Shown here piece after piece: positions 50,908-60,047 of a DNA stretch of 64,000 bases; within the stretch, counting starts at the first letter, position 1; every line of letters starts with the position of its first letter. The translations under genes were made by a program, and so were the position numbers. The stretch comes from Saccharospirillum sp040881935 (GTDB taxonomy: Bacteria; Pseudomonadota; Gammaproteobacteria; Pseudomonadales; Natronospirillaceae), in NCBI RefSeq assembly GCF_040881935.1, contig NZ_JBBECH010000075.1:11050-75049 (forward strand), given 5' to 3'. The notes below the pieces were generated by a model. That model was not told where the DNA came from. It saw only the letters and a program-made list of their open reading frames with translations, and did not search any database.

Positions 50908-53144
50908 GATGGATGAATTGGCTCCCCTGGCGCTTCACGGTTCGCTATGTGGCCCGCAAACAGGGGTTTATGGACCCCATTGCGCTGCTTGCCCGACTGC
51001 ACAGTTTCGCCCAGCCCTCAGAAGTGGACGTACCGATTGAGTTGGTGCGGGCCGGGGTGGTATTCCATGCCCGGGGGCTGATCAACGGCCGGGTGGTGCA
51101 GCACAACCTGGATTGGGTTTGGCCGTATTGGATCGAGCGGCAGTTTGATCCGCGCGATTTATCGTTTGTGCCGCGGGCTTTTTCGATCACGCACATTAAC
51201 CTTACCCACCGTAACTGGACTGCCCTCGGGCATCCGGATTGTGAGGCGTTGCCCATTGTAGACCCGCGGGGTCTGGTGACGCCGTTCTACGACGGTTGGT
51301 CGTTGGATGGCTGGATCATGCGCGCGGATGGCACCAGTTTGTTGCCCTGCCGGACGACGGAGGTGAGCCAGGAGCAACAGTTCGAACGCGGTGCGAGTGT
51401 GGTCACCGAATCCCGCCATGAAGGTATGAACCTGCGCTCGGAGAGCTGGGTTGAACTGGATGGTGGAAAGCCGGTCTGCCGGATCCGTTTGACCGGCAGT
51501 AGCAATAGTGATGCGTCGCTGGTGTTGTCGTTGCGGCCCGCCAACCCGGAAGGGATTGCCTTTATACACGATGTTTCCCTGAGCAGTGACCGGTCCGTCT
51601 GGACGATTAACGATGAGCAGCAAGTACACTTCAGTCAGCCAGCCGAGCGCCATCACATATCAGACTACCGCAGTGGCGATGTCTACATTCACCTGCACGA
51701 CCGGGATGACCAGCACGCTGGGCACTGCAAGGTTGGCATGGTAACCGCGGCGGCCCTGTTCGAGCTGAAAGCGGGCGAGCCACGGGAGCTGACGGCCACC
51801 ATCGCGTTGCCAACGTATCACACCCCAGAGCTGCACTCCGATGCCTGGGGCCGGCTGCGGGGCCAACAATGTGTGCTGGAGTGTCCGGAACCCCGCTATC
51901 AGTTTCTGTACGATGCCGCCGTTACCTCGCTGATTTTGCATTCGCCAAAAGACGTCTACCCCGGGCCCTACACCTATAAACGATTCTGGTTCCGGGATGC
52001 GGCCTACATTATTCACGCCCTGTTATGCATCGGCCTGACCGAGCGGGCTGAACGCGCTCTGGATCAGTTTCCGGATCGCCAGACATTAGGGGGGTATTTT
52101 CGTTCCCAGGAAGGCGAGTGGGACTCCAACGGGCAAGTGTTATGGATTTTGCAGCGTTATGTCGATCTTACTGGTCGTCCGCTGCATCGGTGGCATTCCC
52201 ACATCGAAAAAGGCGCCCGCTGGATACTGCACAAGCGCCTGAAGGATGATCTGAAGGGCCCTCATGCCGGCCTGATGCCCGCCGGGTTCAGCGCCGAGCA
52301 CCTGGGCCCGAACGACTATTATTATTGGGACGATTTCTGGAGCGTTGCGGGTTTGCAGGCCGCGACCCGCCTGATGTCGGAACAAGCCGACAGCCATGCA
52401 AGTGACTTCGAAGCCGGTGCCCGGGATTTCGAGCAGGCCATCGAAAGCAGCCTGGCGCATTGCCAGGCCAGGCTGGGCCGTCCGGGTATGCCAGCGGCCC
52501 CCTATCGACGCCTCGACGCCGGGGCCATTGGCTCCCTGGCCGTGGGTTACCCACTGCAGTTATGGAAGCCGAATGACCCACGCCTGCTCGATTGTGTTGA
52601 GTTCCTGCTGGAGCGCTGTTTCGTCAATGGCGCCTTTTATCAGGACATGATCCATTCGGGCCTGAATGCCTACCTGACGCTGCATGTCGCCCAGGTACTG
52701 ATGCGGGCGGGTGATGCTCGCTACCTGAATCTGATCGATGCCGTGGCCGATCTGGCATCGCCCACCGGGCAATGGCCGGAGGCCATCCACCCGTTAACCG
52801 GGGGCGGCTGCATGGGCGACGGCCATCATGTCTGGGCGTCGGCCGAATGGGTGCTGATGATCCGCAATCTGTTCGTGCGCGAAGAGGGCGATGAACTGCG
52901 CCTGTGCGAAGGGGTTCCGCGCCGCTGGCTCGACGCGGGCAAACCCATTCGTTTCGGCCCCGCACCCACGCCCTATGGCGCCATTTCACTGGCCATTCTA
53001 CCGGAGGACGACAGCCGTTGGCGGCTGGAATGGCGTGGCAACTGGCGCCAGAAATGTCCGCCGATGACGGTTTGCTTGCCGGGCTTTAAAGTCCGGACGC
53101 TGTCTCAAGCCGAGGGGTCGATCACACTGATCACCGAGGACTGA
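50904..53144 (+). CDS. (alpha/alpha)6-barrel glycoside hydrolase-like protein
   Basis: A 746-residue protein with no signal peptide and no membrane helix. The N-terminal half (about 1-310) is beta-rich and resembles the supersandwich domain of trehalose/glucan hydrolases. The C-terminal half has the six-hairpin barrel: FWFRDAAYIIHALLCIGLTERAERALDQFPDRQTLGGYF, then EGEWDSNGQVLWILQRYVDLTG near 405, then YYYWDDFWSVAGLQAATRLM near 470 and GGCMGDGHHVWASAEWVLMIRNL near 633. This pattern is shared by GH15/GH63/GDE-type enzymes; the acidic residues in WDSNGQ and WDDFW are candidate catalytic residues. The exact GH family and substrate are not clear. Start GTG overlaps the DedA stop. Confidence 0.75.
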   Translation: MRWMNWLPWRFTVRYVARKQGFMDPIALLARLHSFAQPSEVDVPIELVRAGVVFHARGLINGRVVQHNLDWVWPYWIERQFDPRDLSFVPRAFSITHINLTHRNWTALGHPDCEALPIVDPRGLVTPFYDGWSLDGWIMRADGTSLLPCRTTEVSQEQQFERGASVVTESRHEGMNLRSESWVELDGGKPVCRIRLTGSSNSDASLVLSLRPANPEGIAFIHDVSLSSDRSVWTINDEQQVHFSQPAERHHISDYRSGDVYIHLHDRDDQHAGHCKVGMVTAAALFELKAGEPRELTATIALPTYHTPELHSDAWGRLRGQQCVLECPEPRYQFLYDAAVTSLILHSPKDVYPGPYTYKRFWFRDAAYIIHALLCIGLTERAERALDQFPDRQTLGGYFRSQEGEWDSNGQVLWILQRYVDLTGRPLHRWHSHIEKGARWILHKRLKDDLKGPHAGLMPAGFSAEHLGPNDYYYWDDFWSVAGLQAATRLMSEQADSHASDFEAGARDFEQAIESSLAHCQARLGRPGMPAAPYRRLDAGAIGSLAVGYPLQLWKPNDPRLLDCVEFLLERCFVNGAFYQDMIHSGLNAYLTLHVAQVLMRAGDARYLNLIDAVADLASPTGQWPEAIHPLTGGGCMGDGHHVWASAEWVLMIRNLFVREEGDELRLCEGVPRRWLDAGKPIRFGPAPTPYGAISLAILPEDDSRWRLEWRGNWRQKCPPMTVCLPGFKVRTLSQAEGSITLITED

Positions 53145-53148
53145 TATC

Positions 53149-53286
53149 ATGAACATTCTGATCGTAACGAATACCTTTGCTCCGCACGTTGGGGGCGTGG
53201 CCCTGCCGGTGGTGGCACTCGGCGCCTCCGGCGTCGTGGTCGATCGCCATACCGGACGACGGCTAGCCAGGGCGGGTGATGCCTAA
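53149..53286 (+). pseudogene. Collapsed glycosyltransferase group 1 gene (N-terminus joined to a C-terminal fragment)
   Basis: A 45-codon frame whose first 18 residues (MNILIVTNTFAPHVGGVA) are the standard start of a GT4 glycosyltransferase, followed directly by GASGVVVDRHTGRRLARAGD, which resembles the nucleotide-sugar-site tail (the GLLVPPGD-like region) that normally lies some 250 residues later. So an in-frame deletion seems to have removed the catalytic core. It has the same orientation and spacing as its neighbours, 4 bases after the glycosidase stop and 5 before the next start. No function is expected from it; an alternative is a small protein that looks similar by chance. Confidence 0.6.
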
Positions 53287-53291
53287 CCGCC

Positions 53292-55691
53292 ATGCTGACC
53301 CGTATCGAAATCTGGATTCGCCGCCTGCGTCGTAATCTGAGTCGAAGTGTTTTGCTGGCCCGGTTATTGAGACTCCCTGCATCTCTGGGGTCGCCATCGC
53401 GTCCGGGACTGGTCATGATCCAGATAGACGGTTTAAGTCGCCCCGAACTGGAAAAAGCGCTGGAAAAGGGCAAAATGCCGTTTCTAAAACAGTTACTGGG
53501 GCGTGAGCATTACCGCTTGCATACTCACTATTCAGGCCTGCCCTCCACCACGCCCGCGGTTCAGGCGGAGCTCTTTTACGGCACGCCCTGTGCGGTGCCG
53601 TCCTTTTCCTTCCGCGATCCGGCCAGTGGGCGCATCGTGCGCATGTACGAACCGGCTATTGCCGCCGAGGTGGAAAAAAAACTTGAACACGACGGTGAGG
53701 AAGGCTTGCTGAAAGGCGGCAGTGCCTATTCGGATAACTTTACCGGTGGTGCTGGGGAATCCCACTTTTGCCCGTCCTCCATGGGTTGGGGGCCTTCGCT
53801 GCGAAAGGCGAACCCCCTGGTGCTGATCGCCTTTTTGCTGACCAACCTTTACAGTTTTCTGCGTGCCGGTGCCTTGTTGGTCGTCGAGACGGTTCTGGCA
53901 CTGGTCGATTTGGTGCGTGGCCTGGTGCGCGGTTACGATTTTGTAAAAGAATTAAAATTTGTACCCACCCGAGTGGCGATCACCATCCTGTTGCGCGAAC
54001 TTTGTGTAATCGGCGGCAAAATAGACATCAGCCGGGGGCTGCCGATCATTCACATCAATTTGCTGGGCTACGATGAACAGTCGCACCGGCGTGGCCCGAC
54101 CTCCCTGTTCGCCCACTGGACACTGAAAGGCATCGATGACGCTATCGCCCGGTTGTGGCGAGCCACTCACCAGGCACCCTGGCGGCATTATGAAGTTTGG
54201 GTCTATTCCGATCACGGTCAGGGGGAAATGGCGACCTATGAGGGTGTTATGGGGTACAGCCTGGAAACCGCCGTCAATACGACCTTGACTGCGCTCGATA
54301 GCCAGTTGCCAGCCAGTCACCCGGTCTCCCTCAGTGGTGATCAAACGCAGCGGGTTCGATTGCTCGGCGGGCGTCGCATTCAGCGTTTATTCTCGGTGGA
54401 GCGCCACGACCCGGGGCAGAATCATGACCGCACTCAGGTCACGGCGTTGGGACCGGTGGGGCACCTTTATTTTTCCTGGTCGATTTCCGATGAGGAACGG
54501 ACCTTCATAGCCCGCGAGTTGGTCGGCAAGCACGGTATACCGGTGGTGCTGTTGGTGGTTTCGCCCGGACGGGTGCGGGCTTATACCGGGATCGGTGAAT
54601 TCCGGCTGCCGGAAGATGCGAAACGGCTGTTCGGGGAGAGTCATCCCTTTCTGGACGACCTGGCACCCGATTTGATTCGCCTGTGCGAACATCCCTATTC
54701 GGGTGATCTGGTGATCCTGGGGTGGCGACACGGCATCGCCCCCATCACCTTTGCCATTGAAAACGGTAGCCATGCTGGTGCTAGCCCCTGGGAGACCCAG
54801 GGTTTCGCACTGCTTCCCATGGATGCCCCACTCCCGGAGCGGTCCCGAACTTACCTGCGCCCGCTGGACCTGCGCCAAGCTGCTTTGTCACATCTCGGCC
54901 GGTTGGGTCATCCCTCCCGGAAGCGGCAACGTCGCCCCCGTGCCCGTTCTGAAGACACACTCCGGGTAATGACCTACAACGTGCACAGCTGCATCGGCAT
55001 GGATGGCAAAGTAGATGTCGCCCGTATCGCCCGGGTTATCGCCCGCAGCCGACCCGATGTCGTGGCATTGCAGGAACTGGACGTTGGACGGGACCGCAGC
55101 GAAGGGGTTGACCAGGCGCACCAGATTGCTCGCCTTCTGGAGATGGACGTTCATTTTCATCCGGCCATGCATATTGAGGAGGAACGCTATGGTGATGCTA
55201 TTTTAACGCACCTGCCGCAGCGGCTGGTCAAAGCAGACCTGCTGCCGGGTCTGGCCAGCCGACCCAACCTCGAGCCACGCGGCGCGCTCTGGGTGGAGGT
55301 CGAACTGTACGATCGCAAAGTGCAAATCATCAACACCCATTTGGGCCTTAATGGCCAGGAACGCAAAAACCAGATGGAGGCGCTGCTGGGACTGGACTGG
55401 CTGGGCCACCCCTATTGCCGGGCACCGGTGATTCTATGCGGGGATTTCAACGCCGTTCCACTCAGCCCGGTGTGTCGGATCTTGAATAAACGGCTGCGCG
55501 ATGCCCAGCAAGCCGCCGAAGACCATCGTCCCCGACGAACCTTTCCCGCGCGGCTGCCAGCGGTTCGAATCGATCACATCTATGTGGGAGCGGGACTGAC
55601 GGCGAGCAGGATCGAGGTACCGGATTCGACCCTGGTGCGGGTCGCATCGGATCACTTGCCGCTGGTAGCAGATTTGAAGCTCACTCCCTAG
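53292..55691 (+). CDS. Alkaline phosphatase-superfamily phosphodiesterase fused to an EEP-family phosphatase/nuclease
   Basis: A 799-residue fusion. Residues about 40-520 belong to the type I phosphodiesterase/nucleotide pyrophosphatase group: LVMIQIDGLSRPELEKALEKGKMPFLKQLL (metal Asp), HYSGLPSTTPAVQAELFYG (nucleophile Thr/Ser region), NLLGYDEQSHRRGP, VYSDHGQGEM, and further on GSHAGASPWETQGFALLP. Hydrophobic stretches near 170-215 may be membrane-associated. Residues about 555-795 are an endonuclease/exonuclease/phosphatase domain: RVMTYNVHSCIG, VALQELD, INTHLGL, LCGDFNAVPLSP near 716 and SDHLPLVADL near 785. Both active sites look complete. Close in function to PGAP2-interacting or lipid-diester hydrolases by analogy only. 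Last gene of the operon; its stop is 4 bases from the convergent ADH stop. Confidence 0.85.
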   Translation: MLTRIEIWIRRLRRNLSRSVLLARLLRLPASLGSPSRPGLVMIQIDGLSRPELEKALEKGKMPFLKQLLGREHYRLHTHYSGLPSTTPAVQAELFYGTPCAVPSFSFRDPASGRIVRMYEPAIAAEVEKKLEHDGEEGLLKGGSAYSDNFTGGAGESHFCPSSMGWGPSLRKANPLVLIAFLLTNLYSFLRAGALLVVETVLALVDLVRGLVRGYDFVKELKFVPTRVAITILLRELCVIGGKIDISRGLPIIHINLLGYDEQSHRRGPTSLFAHWTLKGIDDAIARLWRATHQAPWRHYEVWVYSDHGQGEMATYEGVMGYSLETAVNTTLTALDSQLPASHPVSLSGDQTQRVRLLGGRRIQRLFSVERHDPGQNHDRTQVTALGPVGHLYFSWSISDEERTFIARELVGKHGIPVVLLVVSPGRVRAYTGIGEFRLPEDAKRLFGESHPFLDDLAPDLIRLCEHPYSGDLVILGWRHGIAPITFAIENGSHAGASPWETQGFALLPMDAPLPERSRTYLRPLDLRQAALSHLGRLGHPSRKRQRRPRARSEDTLRVMTYNVHSCIGMDGKVDVARIARVIARSRPDVVALQELDVGRDRSEGVDQAHQIARLLEMDVHFHPAMHIEEERYGDAILTHLPQRLVKADLLPGLASRPNLEPRGALWVEVELYDRKVQIINTHLGLNGQERKNQMEALLGLDWLGHPYCRAPVILCGDFNAVPLSPVCRILNKRLRDAQQAAEDHRPRRTFPARLPAVRIDHIYVGAGLTASRIEVPDSTLVRVASDHLPLVADLKLTP

Positions 55692-55695
55692 ATAA

Positions 55696-56796
55696 TTAGG
55701 GCATACGGATGACCGGTTTTATGACATGCCCTTTATGACTGTCTTCGATGGCCTCGTTGATCTGGCTAAGCGGGTAGTAGGTCAGCAGTCGGTCGAATGG
55801 GAAATCGCCCGACAGATGCAACCGCATCAACCGGCCCAACAGCGCTTCGCTGGTGCCACCACCACCGAGAACCCCCTGAATTCGCTTGCCCCACAGCACA
55901 CCAAATTGCTCGGCACGGAAGGTCTGACTGGCCGGTGCGCCGCCGAGCAACAGGCAAACGCCGAGAGGCCCGATGCAGTCAATCGCCTGTTCAATCAGGC
56001 TGATGTTGCCGGTGCAGTCGGCAATGGCATCAACCTGACCGCCAATCAAAGCAAGCAGGTCAGTGCCCTCAGCGAGCCGGGTCTCCGTTGCGCCAAGTTC
56101 TTCTGCCAGCGCCAGCCTGCCCGGATGCCGGTCAATGACGATGATATCCCTCCAGCCCTCGACGCGGGCAGCCATCAGGGCACCAAAGCCCACGGCGCCT
56201 GCTCCTACTATGGCCAGCCGCTTACGCGGGGTCAGGCTATTGAAAACAGCACCGGCGCCAGTAGCCAGACCGCAAGCCAGGGGTCCGGCTGATTCCAAAA
56301 CAAAGTCATCCGGAACGGGGATCAGGGCATTGGCCGACACCAGGCTGTGACTGGCCAGAGAAGATTGCCCGAAAAAATGGCCGTTCACAGGCTGATCGGA
56401 TAGATCCCGGTAGGCCGAGGTATGACCTTGAGACGGTGTCGGCCGCCCACCTGAAAAGGCAAGGGGTTTGAGATCGGCACAATAGCGGGGTTCGCCCAGC
56501 GAGCAGGCGTCGCACTGGCCACAAAAGGGCCAGCCGATCAGCACCCGGTCGCCGGCGCGAAAGTGTTCAACGCCGGAGCCGGTCGCCTCAACGATGCCAG
56601 CGCCTTCGTGCCCGAGCACCGCTGGCAGTGGCAAGGGCATCTGACCGTGCCGGGCTTTCTCGTCGGTATGGCAGAGGCCACAGGCGACGATGCGCACGAT
56701 GACTTCACCGGGCCCCGGATCCGCGAGTGTCAATTCAGAGACTGTCAGCGGTGCACCGGCTGTGCGGGCTACCGCCGCCTGAATCTGCCGGCTCAC
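55696..56796 (-). CDS. Zinc-dependent alcohol dehydrogenase (aryl/benzyl alcohol type)
   Basis: A 366-residue medium-chain alcohol dehydrogenase. Catalytic zinc ligands C42 (CGLCHTDEK), H63-E64 (GHEGAGIV) and C near 175 (GPLACGLATG); the structural zinc cysteines are C92, C95, C98 and C106 (CGQCDACSLGEPRYC). AIVGAGAVGFGALMAARVEGWRDIIVIDRH is the NAD site. The N-terminal wording and size resemble XylB-type benzyl-alcohol dehydrogenase. It follows the TRAP permease gene by 16 bases on the same strand, and the divergent operon encodes an aldehyde dehydrogenase and gentisate enzymes, so a hydroxybenzyl alcohol is a plausible substrate. Confidence 0.88.
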   Translation of the reverse strand: MSRQIQAAVARTAGAPLTVSELTLADPGPGEVIVRIVACGLCHTDEKARHGQMPLPLPAVLGHEGAGIVEATGSGVEHFRAGDRVLIGWPFCGQCDACSLGEPRYCADLKPLAFSGGRPTPSQGHTSAYRDLSDQPVNGHFFGQSSLASHSLVSANALIPVPDDFVLESAGPLACGLATGAGAVFNSLTPRKRLAIVGAGAVGFGALMAARVEGWRDIIVIDRHPGRLALAEELGATETRLAEGTDLLALIGGQVDAIADCTGNISLIEQAIDCIGPLGVCLLLGGAPASQTFRAEQFGVLWGKRIQGVLGGGGTSEALLGRLMRLHLSGDFPFDRLLTYYPLSQINEAIEDSHKGHVIKPVIRMP

Positions 56797-56812
56797 CGGG
56801 TCGCTCGCGGCG

Positions 56813-58750
56813 TCATTGGGTGTTGCTCACCAGAGCGCCGGTGCGGCTAGCCGGCCACAGCAACCAGGCGACCAGCGCCAGGCCCAGCGCGAAGCAGCCC
56901 CACAGCAGACTGTCGGCAATGGCGCTGCCCAGAGGCACAACCATGGTCAGCGACAACAACCCGACAAACACTCGCATTGCCATGGGTACCGGCCGACGCA
57001 AGTAACCAACCGCAGCAATGGTGATCAGCACGATGCCGAGAATGATGCGCACCAGGGCGGTGACAAAGTCAGCCGTTGTGCCCCCGGCGAACAGCAGCGA
57101 GGGCTGCACCACAAAAGCCAGCGGCACCAGGTAGACCCCGGCGCCAATTTTCAGTGAGGCAAAGGCCGTCTGCCAGGGGCTGGTGTTGGCCACACTGGCG
57201 GCAGCGAAACTGGCGATGGCAATGGGCGGCGTGATCATCGACAGCATGCCGAAATAAAGCACATAGAGGTGCGCCGCCAGAGGAACGACATCCAGCATCA
57301 CCAGGGCCGGAGCGGCCAGCGTAGCGAGCAGAATGTAAACCCCGACGGTGGGCATACCCAGCCCCAGAATAATGCTGAGTATCGCCGTGATGACCAGCAG
57401 AATGGCCAGGTTGCCGCCTGACAGCGCTAGCATCTGCAGCGTAATGGCAAACGCCACACCGGTCAGGTTGAGAATGCCGATAACCAGACCCGCCGCTCCG
57501 GCCAAAACAATAATGTCGGCAATGGCGTCAACCGAGCTGAGCAGGCCACTGAAGGTCTGTCGGATGCGCAGCCAGAGTGTGTTTAACGGCCCGATCATAT
57601 GCAGTGCAATCAGGGCGCCCGTCGCCATCAGGCCAGCGTATTCGGCCGAGCGGTTTTCCACAAACAATAGATAAATCAGATAGACCGCTGCCAGCAGGTA
57701 CCGGCCGGGGAAGGCTTGTTTGGGGGCCGGGGTGCCATCGCTGGCGACGTCGCCCAGGTCCAGATCGATGTCTTTGTCGCCCTTAATATTCAGTCGGCGT
57801 GCTTCAAAGTCCACCGACAGCAGCACGGCCAGGTAGAACAGGATGGACGGCACTATGGCTGCAATAGCTACCGTCTGGTACTGAATCTCCAGCAATTCCG
57901 CCATCAGGAAGGCGGAGGCCCCCATAATAGGCGGCACCAGTTGACCACCGGTTGACGACACGGCTTCGACGGCAGCAGCGACCGGGCGCGAATAACCGGC
58001 GCGAACCATGGTCGGAATGGTGACAGACCCTACGGCGACCACATTGGCCACGGCACTGCCCGACACCATACCGAAAGCGCCCGAGCCGATGACCGAAACC
58101 TTGGCTGGGCCGCCGGTGTAATGCCCGACCATTTTTGACGCAAAGCGGGAGAACACCGCACTGCCACCAAAGGTGTTGAGCAGAAACCCGAACAGAATAA
58201 AGGGCGCCACGACGATGGAGGCGATTGCCAGCACCGTCGACAGCAGCGCATTGGTGTCCAGTGACAGATAAACCGCTACCCGGCTAAAGGAAACGGGGCG
58301 TGTCTGGTAGTCCGCCGGCAAATAGGGGCCGATGAATGCAAAGACGACCAGAAACGTGACCAGAATCGGGAGAAAGAGCCCGGTTTTGCGACGGACAGCC
58401 TCGAGTATGGCCAGCACCATCACGGTACCGAGCGCGACGGCGGCCGGGGGTGCGGCGGCGACATCCAGTTGCAGGCTGGGAAAGTGTCGGGCTACATAGC
58501 CAAACAGCACCAATACCAGCGCGGTAAACGCCAGGTTGAGCCACTGGCCAAGCGGGCCATAGCGGCCACCGGTGCCCAGCAATACACTGGCGGTACCGAG
58601 ACCGGCCGCCAATGCGAGAAATTGTTCGTTATAGAGATAAAATCCAAAACTGGCGGGCAGGTCCAGAATCCATACAACGACTGACACAAGCAGGAGCGTA
58701 TTGATCAGGGAGCGAAGGCCGTGGGTGATTCGGTTCATGCCGGTCAGCAT
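56813..58750 (-). CDS. TAXI-type TRAP transporter, fused DctQM permease
   Basis: A 645-residue membrane protein with the same architecture as the one at 34490: DctQ-like part first (LLLVSVVVWILDLPASFGFYLYNEQFLALAAGLG), then the DctM signatures GPAKVSVIGSGAFGMVSGSAVANVVAVGSVTIPTMVRAGYSRPVAAAVEAVSSTGGQLVPPIMGASAFLMAELL, LGLGMPTVGVYILLATLAAPALV and LYFGMLSMITPPIAIASFAAASVANTSPWQTA. The start is ATG at 58750, about 9 bases after GAGG; a frame extending to 58876 overlaps the binding-protein gene and is not used. The two TAXI systems in the window are only distantly alike in wording, so they probably serve different substrates. Confidence 0.93.
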   Translation of the reverse strand: MLTGMNRITHGLRSLINTLLLVSVVVWILDLPASFGFYLYNEQFLALAAGLGTASVLLGTGGRYGPLGQWLNLAFTALVLVLFGYVARHFPSLQLDVAAAPPAAVALGTVMVLAILEAVRRKTGLFLPILVTFLVVFAFIGPYLPADYQTRPVSFSRVAVYLSLDTNALLSTVLAIASIVVAPFILFGFLLNTFGGSAVFSRFASKMVGHYTGGPAKVSVIGSGAFGMVSGSAVANVVAVGSVTIPTMVRAGYSRPVAAAVEAVSSTGGQLVPPIMGASAFLMAELLEIQYQTVAIAAIVPSILFYLAVLLSVDFEARRLNIKGDKDIDLDLGDVASDGTPAPKQAFPGRYLLAAVYLIYLLFVENRSAEYAGLMATGALIALHMIGPLNTLWLRIRQTFSGLLSSVDAIADIIVLAGAAGLVIGILNLTGVAFAITLQMLALSGGNLAILLVITAILSIILGLGMPTVGVYILLATLAAPALVMLDVVPLAAHLYVLYFGMLSMITPPIAIASFAAASVANTSPWQTAFASLKIGAGVYLVPLAFVVQPSLLFAGGTTADFVTALVRIILGIVLITIAAVGYLRRPVPMAMRVFVGLLSLTMVVPLGSAIADSLLWGCFALGLALVAWLLWPASRTGALVSNTQ

Positions 58751-58776
58751 TAACAAGATCCTCTGGTGACCTGCCA

Positions 58777-58797
58777 CTCCGGCAGACATGGCCGGAG
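58777..58797 (-). terminator. Hairpin between the TAXI binding-protein and permease genes
   Basis: CTCCGGC (58777-58783) and GCCGGAG (58791-58797) with a 7-base loop, without a T run in the direction of transcription (minus). By position it is likely to be an mRNA stem that favours binding-protein expression. Confidence 0.5.
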
Positions 58798-58857
58798 CAG
58801 CAGGTGCAGGCTTAAGTGTGCGGTATGGCCAGCCTGGACAGGCATGGCCTCCCGGGT

Positions 58858-59808
58858 TCAGCGATTGCTGGCCCATTCGATGACGGCCGGGTGGTACGGG
58901 GTCTGGATGCTTGCTTTGTAGATCTGGTCCGGGTTTAGACCACGGAACAGCGGCATGCCGGCAGACAGTGCGTCGATGTTATTGACCATGCCTTCAATCA
59001 CGGCCTTAACGCGCTCATCAGAGACCGAGGCGTTGGTGACCAGCATGTTGTCGTAGGTCAGAACCGGGGTTGGTTCAGACACACCGGCAAAGTTAGGCAG
59101 CGGCGGGGCGGTGGCGATGTAACCTTCCGGGAACACCTCCTGCATACGGGCGACTGAGGCGGCATCGGTATTCATCGGGATGACTCGCAGCGGGATCACT
59201 GCATTCACTTCAGCGGTCTTGGCACCGCCTACGGCGAAGAAAAACGCGTCGGCTCGGCCGTTTTGCAGTTGTTCGGCACCGGCGACCACGTTTGGCACCA
59301 TCACCGGCTGAATATCGCCCGGTGTCAGACCCGCATTAGCCAGCAGGGATTCCATGACCACACTGATTGAACCCATGGCGGAAAAGCCAAAGGTTACGCG
59401 TTTGCCCTTAAGGTCATCCAGTGTGTAGATGTCGCTGTCTTCGCGCACAAACATGGCGGTGCGCAACGGGTACATGGCTGCAGCAACGCGCAGGTTCGGT
59501 TGTTCACGACCAGCAAAGGTGCCTTCGCCATGGTAAGCCTCATAGACCTCCAGCACGTTGGCAATGCCGAAGTCGAAGTCACCGCTGTTGATCAGTGGCA
59601 GGAGGGTGGTTTCACCGGAGTTCGGCTGAACCCGGGCCTGCAGATTCATCTCTTCGTTCATGACTTTGGCCAGTGCAGAGCCGGTGGAGTAGCTGATGGT
59701 GCCTTGCGACATGGTACCGACACCGACGGTTTCGGCCTGGGCGGCGCCCAACAGACTGACGCTGGCGATCAGGCCCGCGGCGAGGGCGGAGAAGCGATTT
59801 ATTGTCAT
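58858..59808 (-). CDS. TAXI-family TRAP substrate-binding protein
   Basis: A 316-residue periplasmic protein with a signal peptide of about 25 residues (SALAAGLIASVSLLGAAQA). VGVGTMSQGTISYSTGSALAKVMNEE is the TAXI start, then GETTLLPLINSGDFDFGIANVLEVYEAYHGEG, AAMYPLRTAMFVREDSDIYTLDDLKGKRVTFGFSAMGS and NAGLTPGDIQPVMVPNVVAGAEQLQNGRADAFFFAVG. It is the first gene of the minus-strand unit and is divergent from gentisate dioxygenase across a 405-base region with repeated dyads. Aromatic acid uptake is inferred from that pairing. Confidence 0.93.
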   Translation of the reverse strand: MTINRFSALAAGLIASVSLLGAAQAETVGVGTMSQGTISYSTGSALAKVMNEEMNLQARVQPNSGETTLLPLINSGDFDFGIANVLEVYEAYHGEGTFAGREQPNLRVAAAMYPLRTAMFVREDSDIYTLDDLKGKRVTFGFSAMGSISVVMESLLANAGLTPGDIQPVMVPNVVAGAEQLQNGRADAFFFAVGGAKTAEVNAVIPLRVIPMNTDAASVARMQEVFPEGYIATAPPLPNFAGVSEPTPVLTYDNMLVTNASVSDERVKAVIEGMVNNIDALSAGMPLFRGLNPDQIYKASIQTPYHPAVIEWASNR

Positions 59809-59990
59809 TATGTATACCTCTGGTGGATCGGCTGTAACGCTAAGAATGACGTGCGGCAGCGTTTATTAGTGTTGTGGCTGCAGCAGTGGGTAGCTCCAAT
59901 GGCTGTACCAGAGTCGGCACAGATCAGGGCATTGCGAATCGAGTATAGAAAGCTGGCTGGTTTATTAAATTGAATTTTAACCGCAATTGA

Positions 59991-60005
59991 TTAACCAAAA
60001 GTTAA
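59991..60005. promoter_or_regulatory. Dyad TTAAC-CAAAA-GTTAA, copy 1
   Basis: TTAAC (59991-59995) and GTTAA (60001-60005), 5-base spacer. The 17-base segment TTAACYAAAAGTTAACT (59991-60007) recurs 57 bases downstream with one difference (Y is C here and T there). Confidence 0.6.
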
Positions 60006-60047
60006 CTTGAAGCGAGATGTCAGTCGCCATCAGGGTGCTGACCATGG

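Noticed and set aside
53147..53473. 108-codon minus-strand frame across the glycosyltransferase remnant
   Set aside because: Arg-rich, opposite to the phosphodiesterase gene start; shadow frame.
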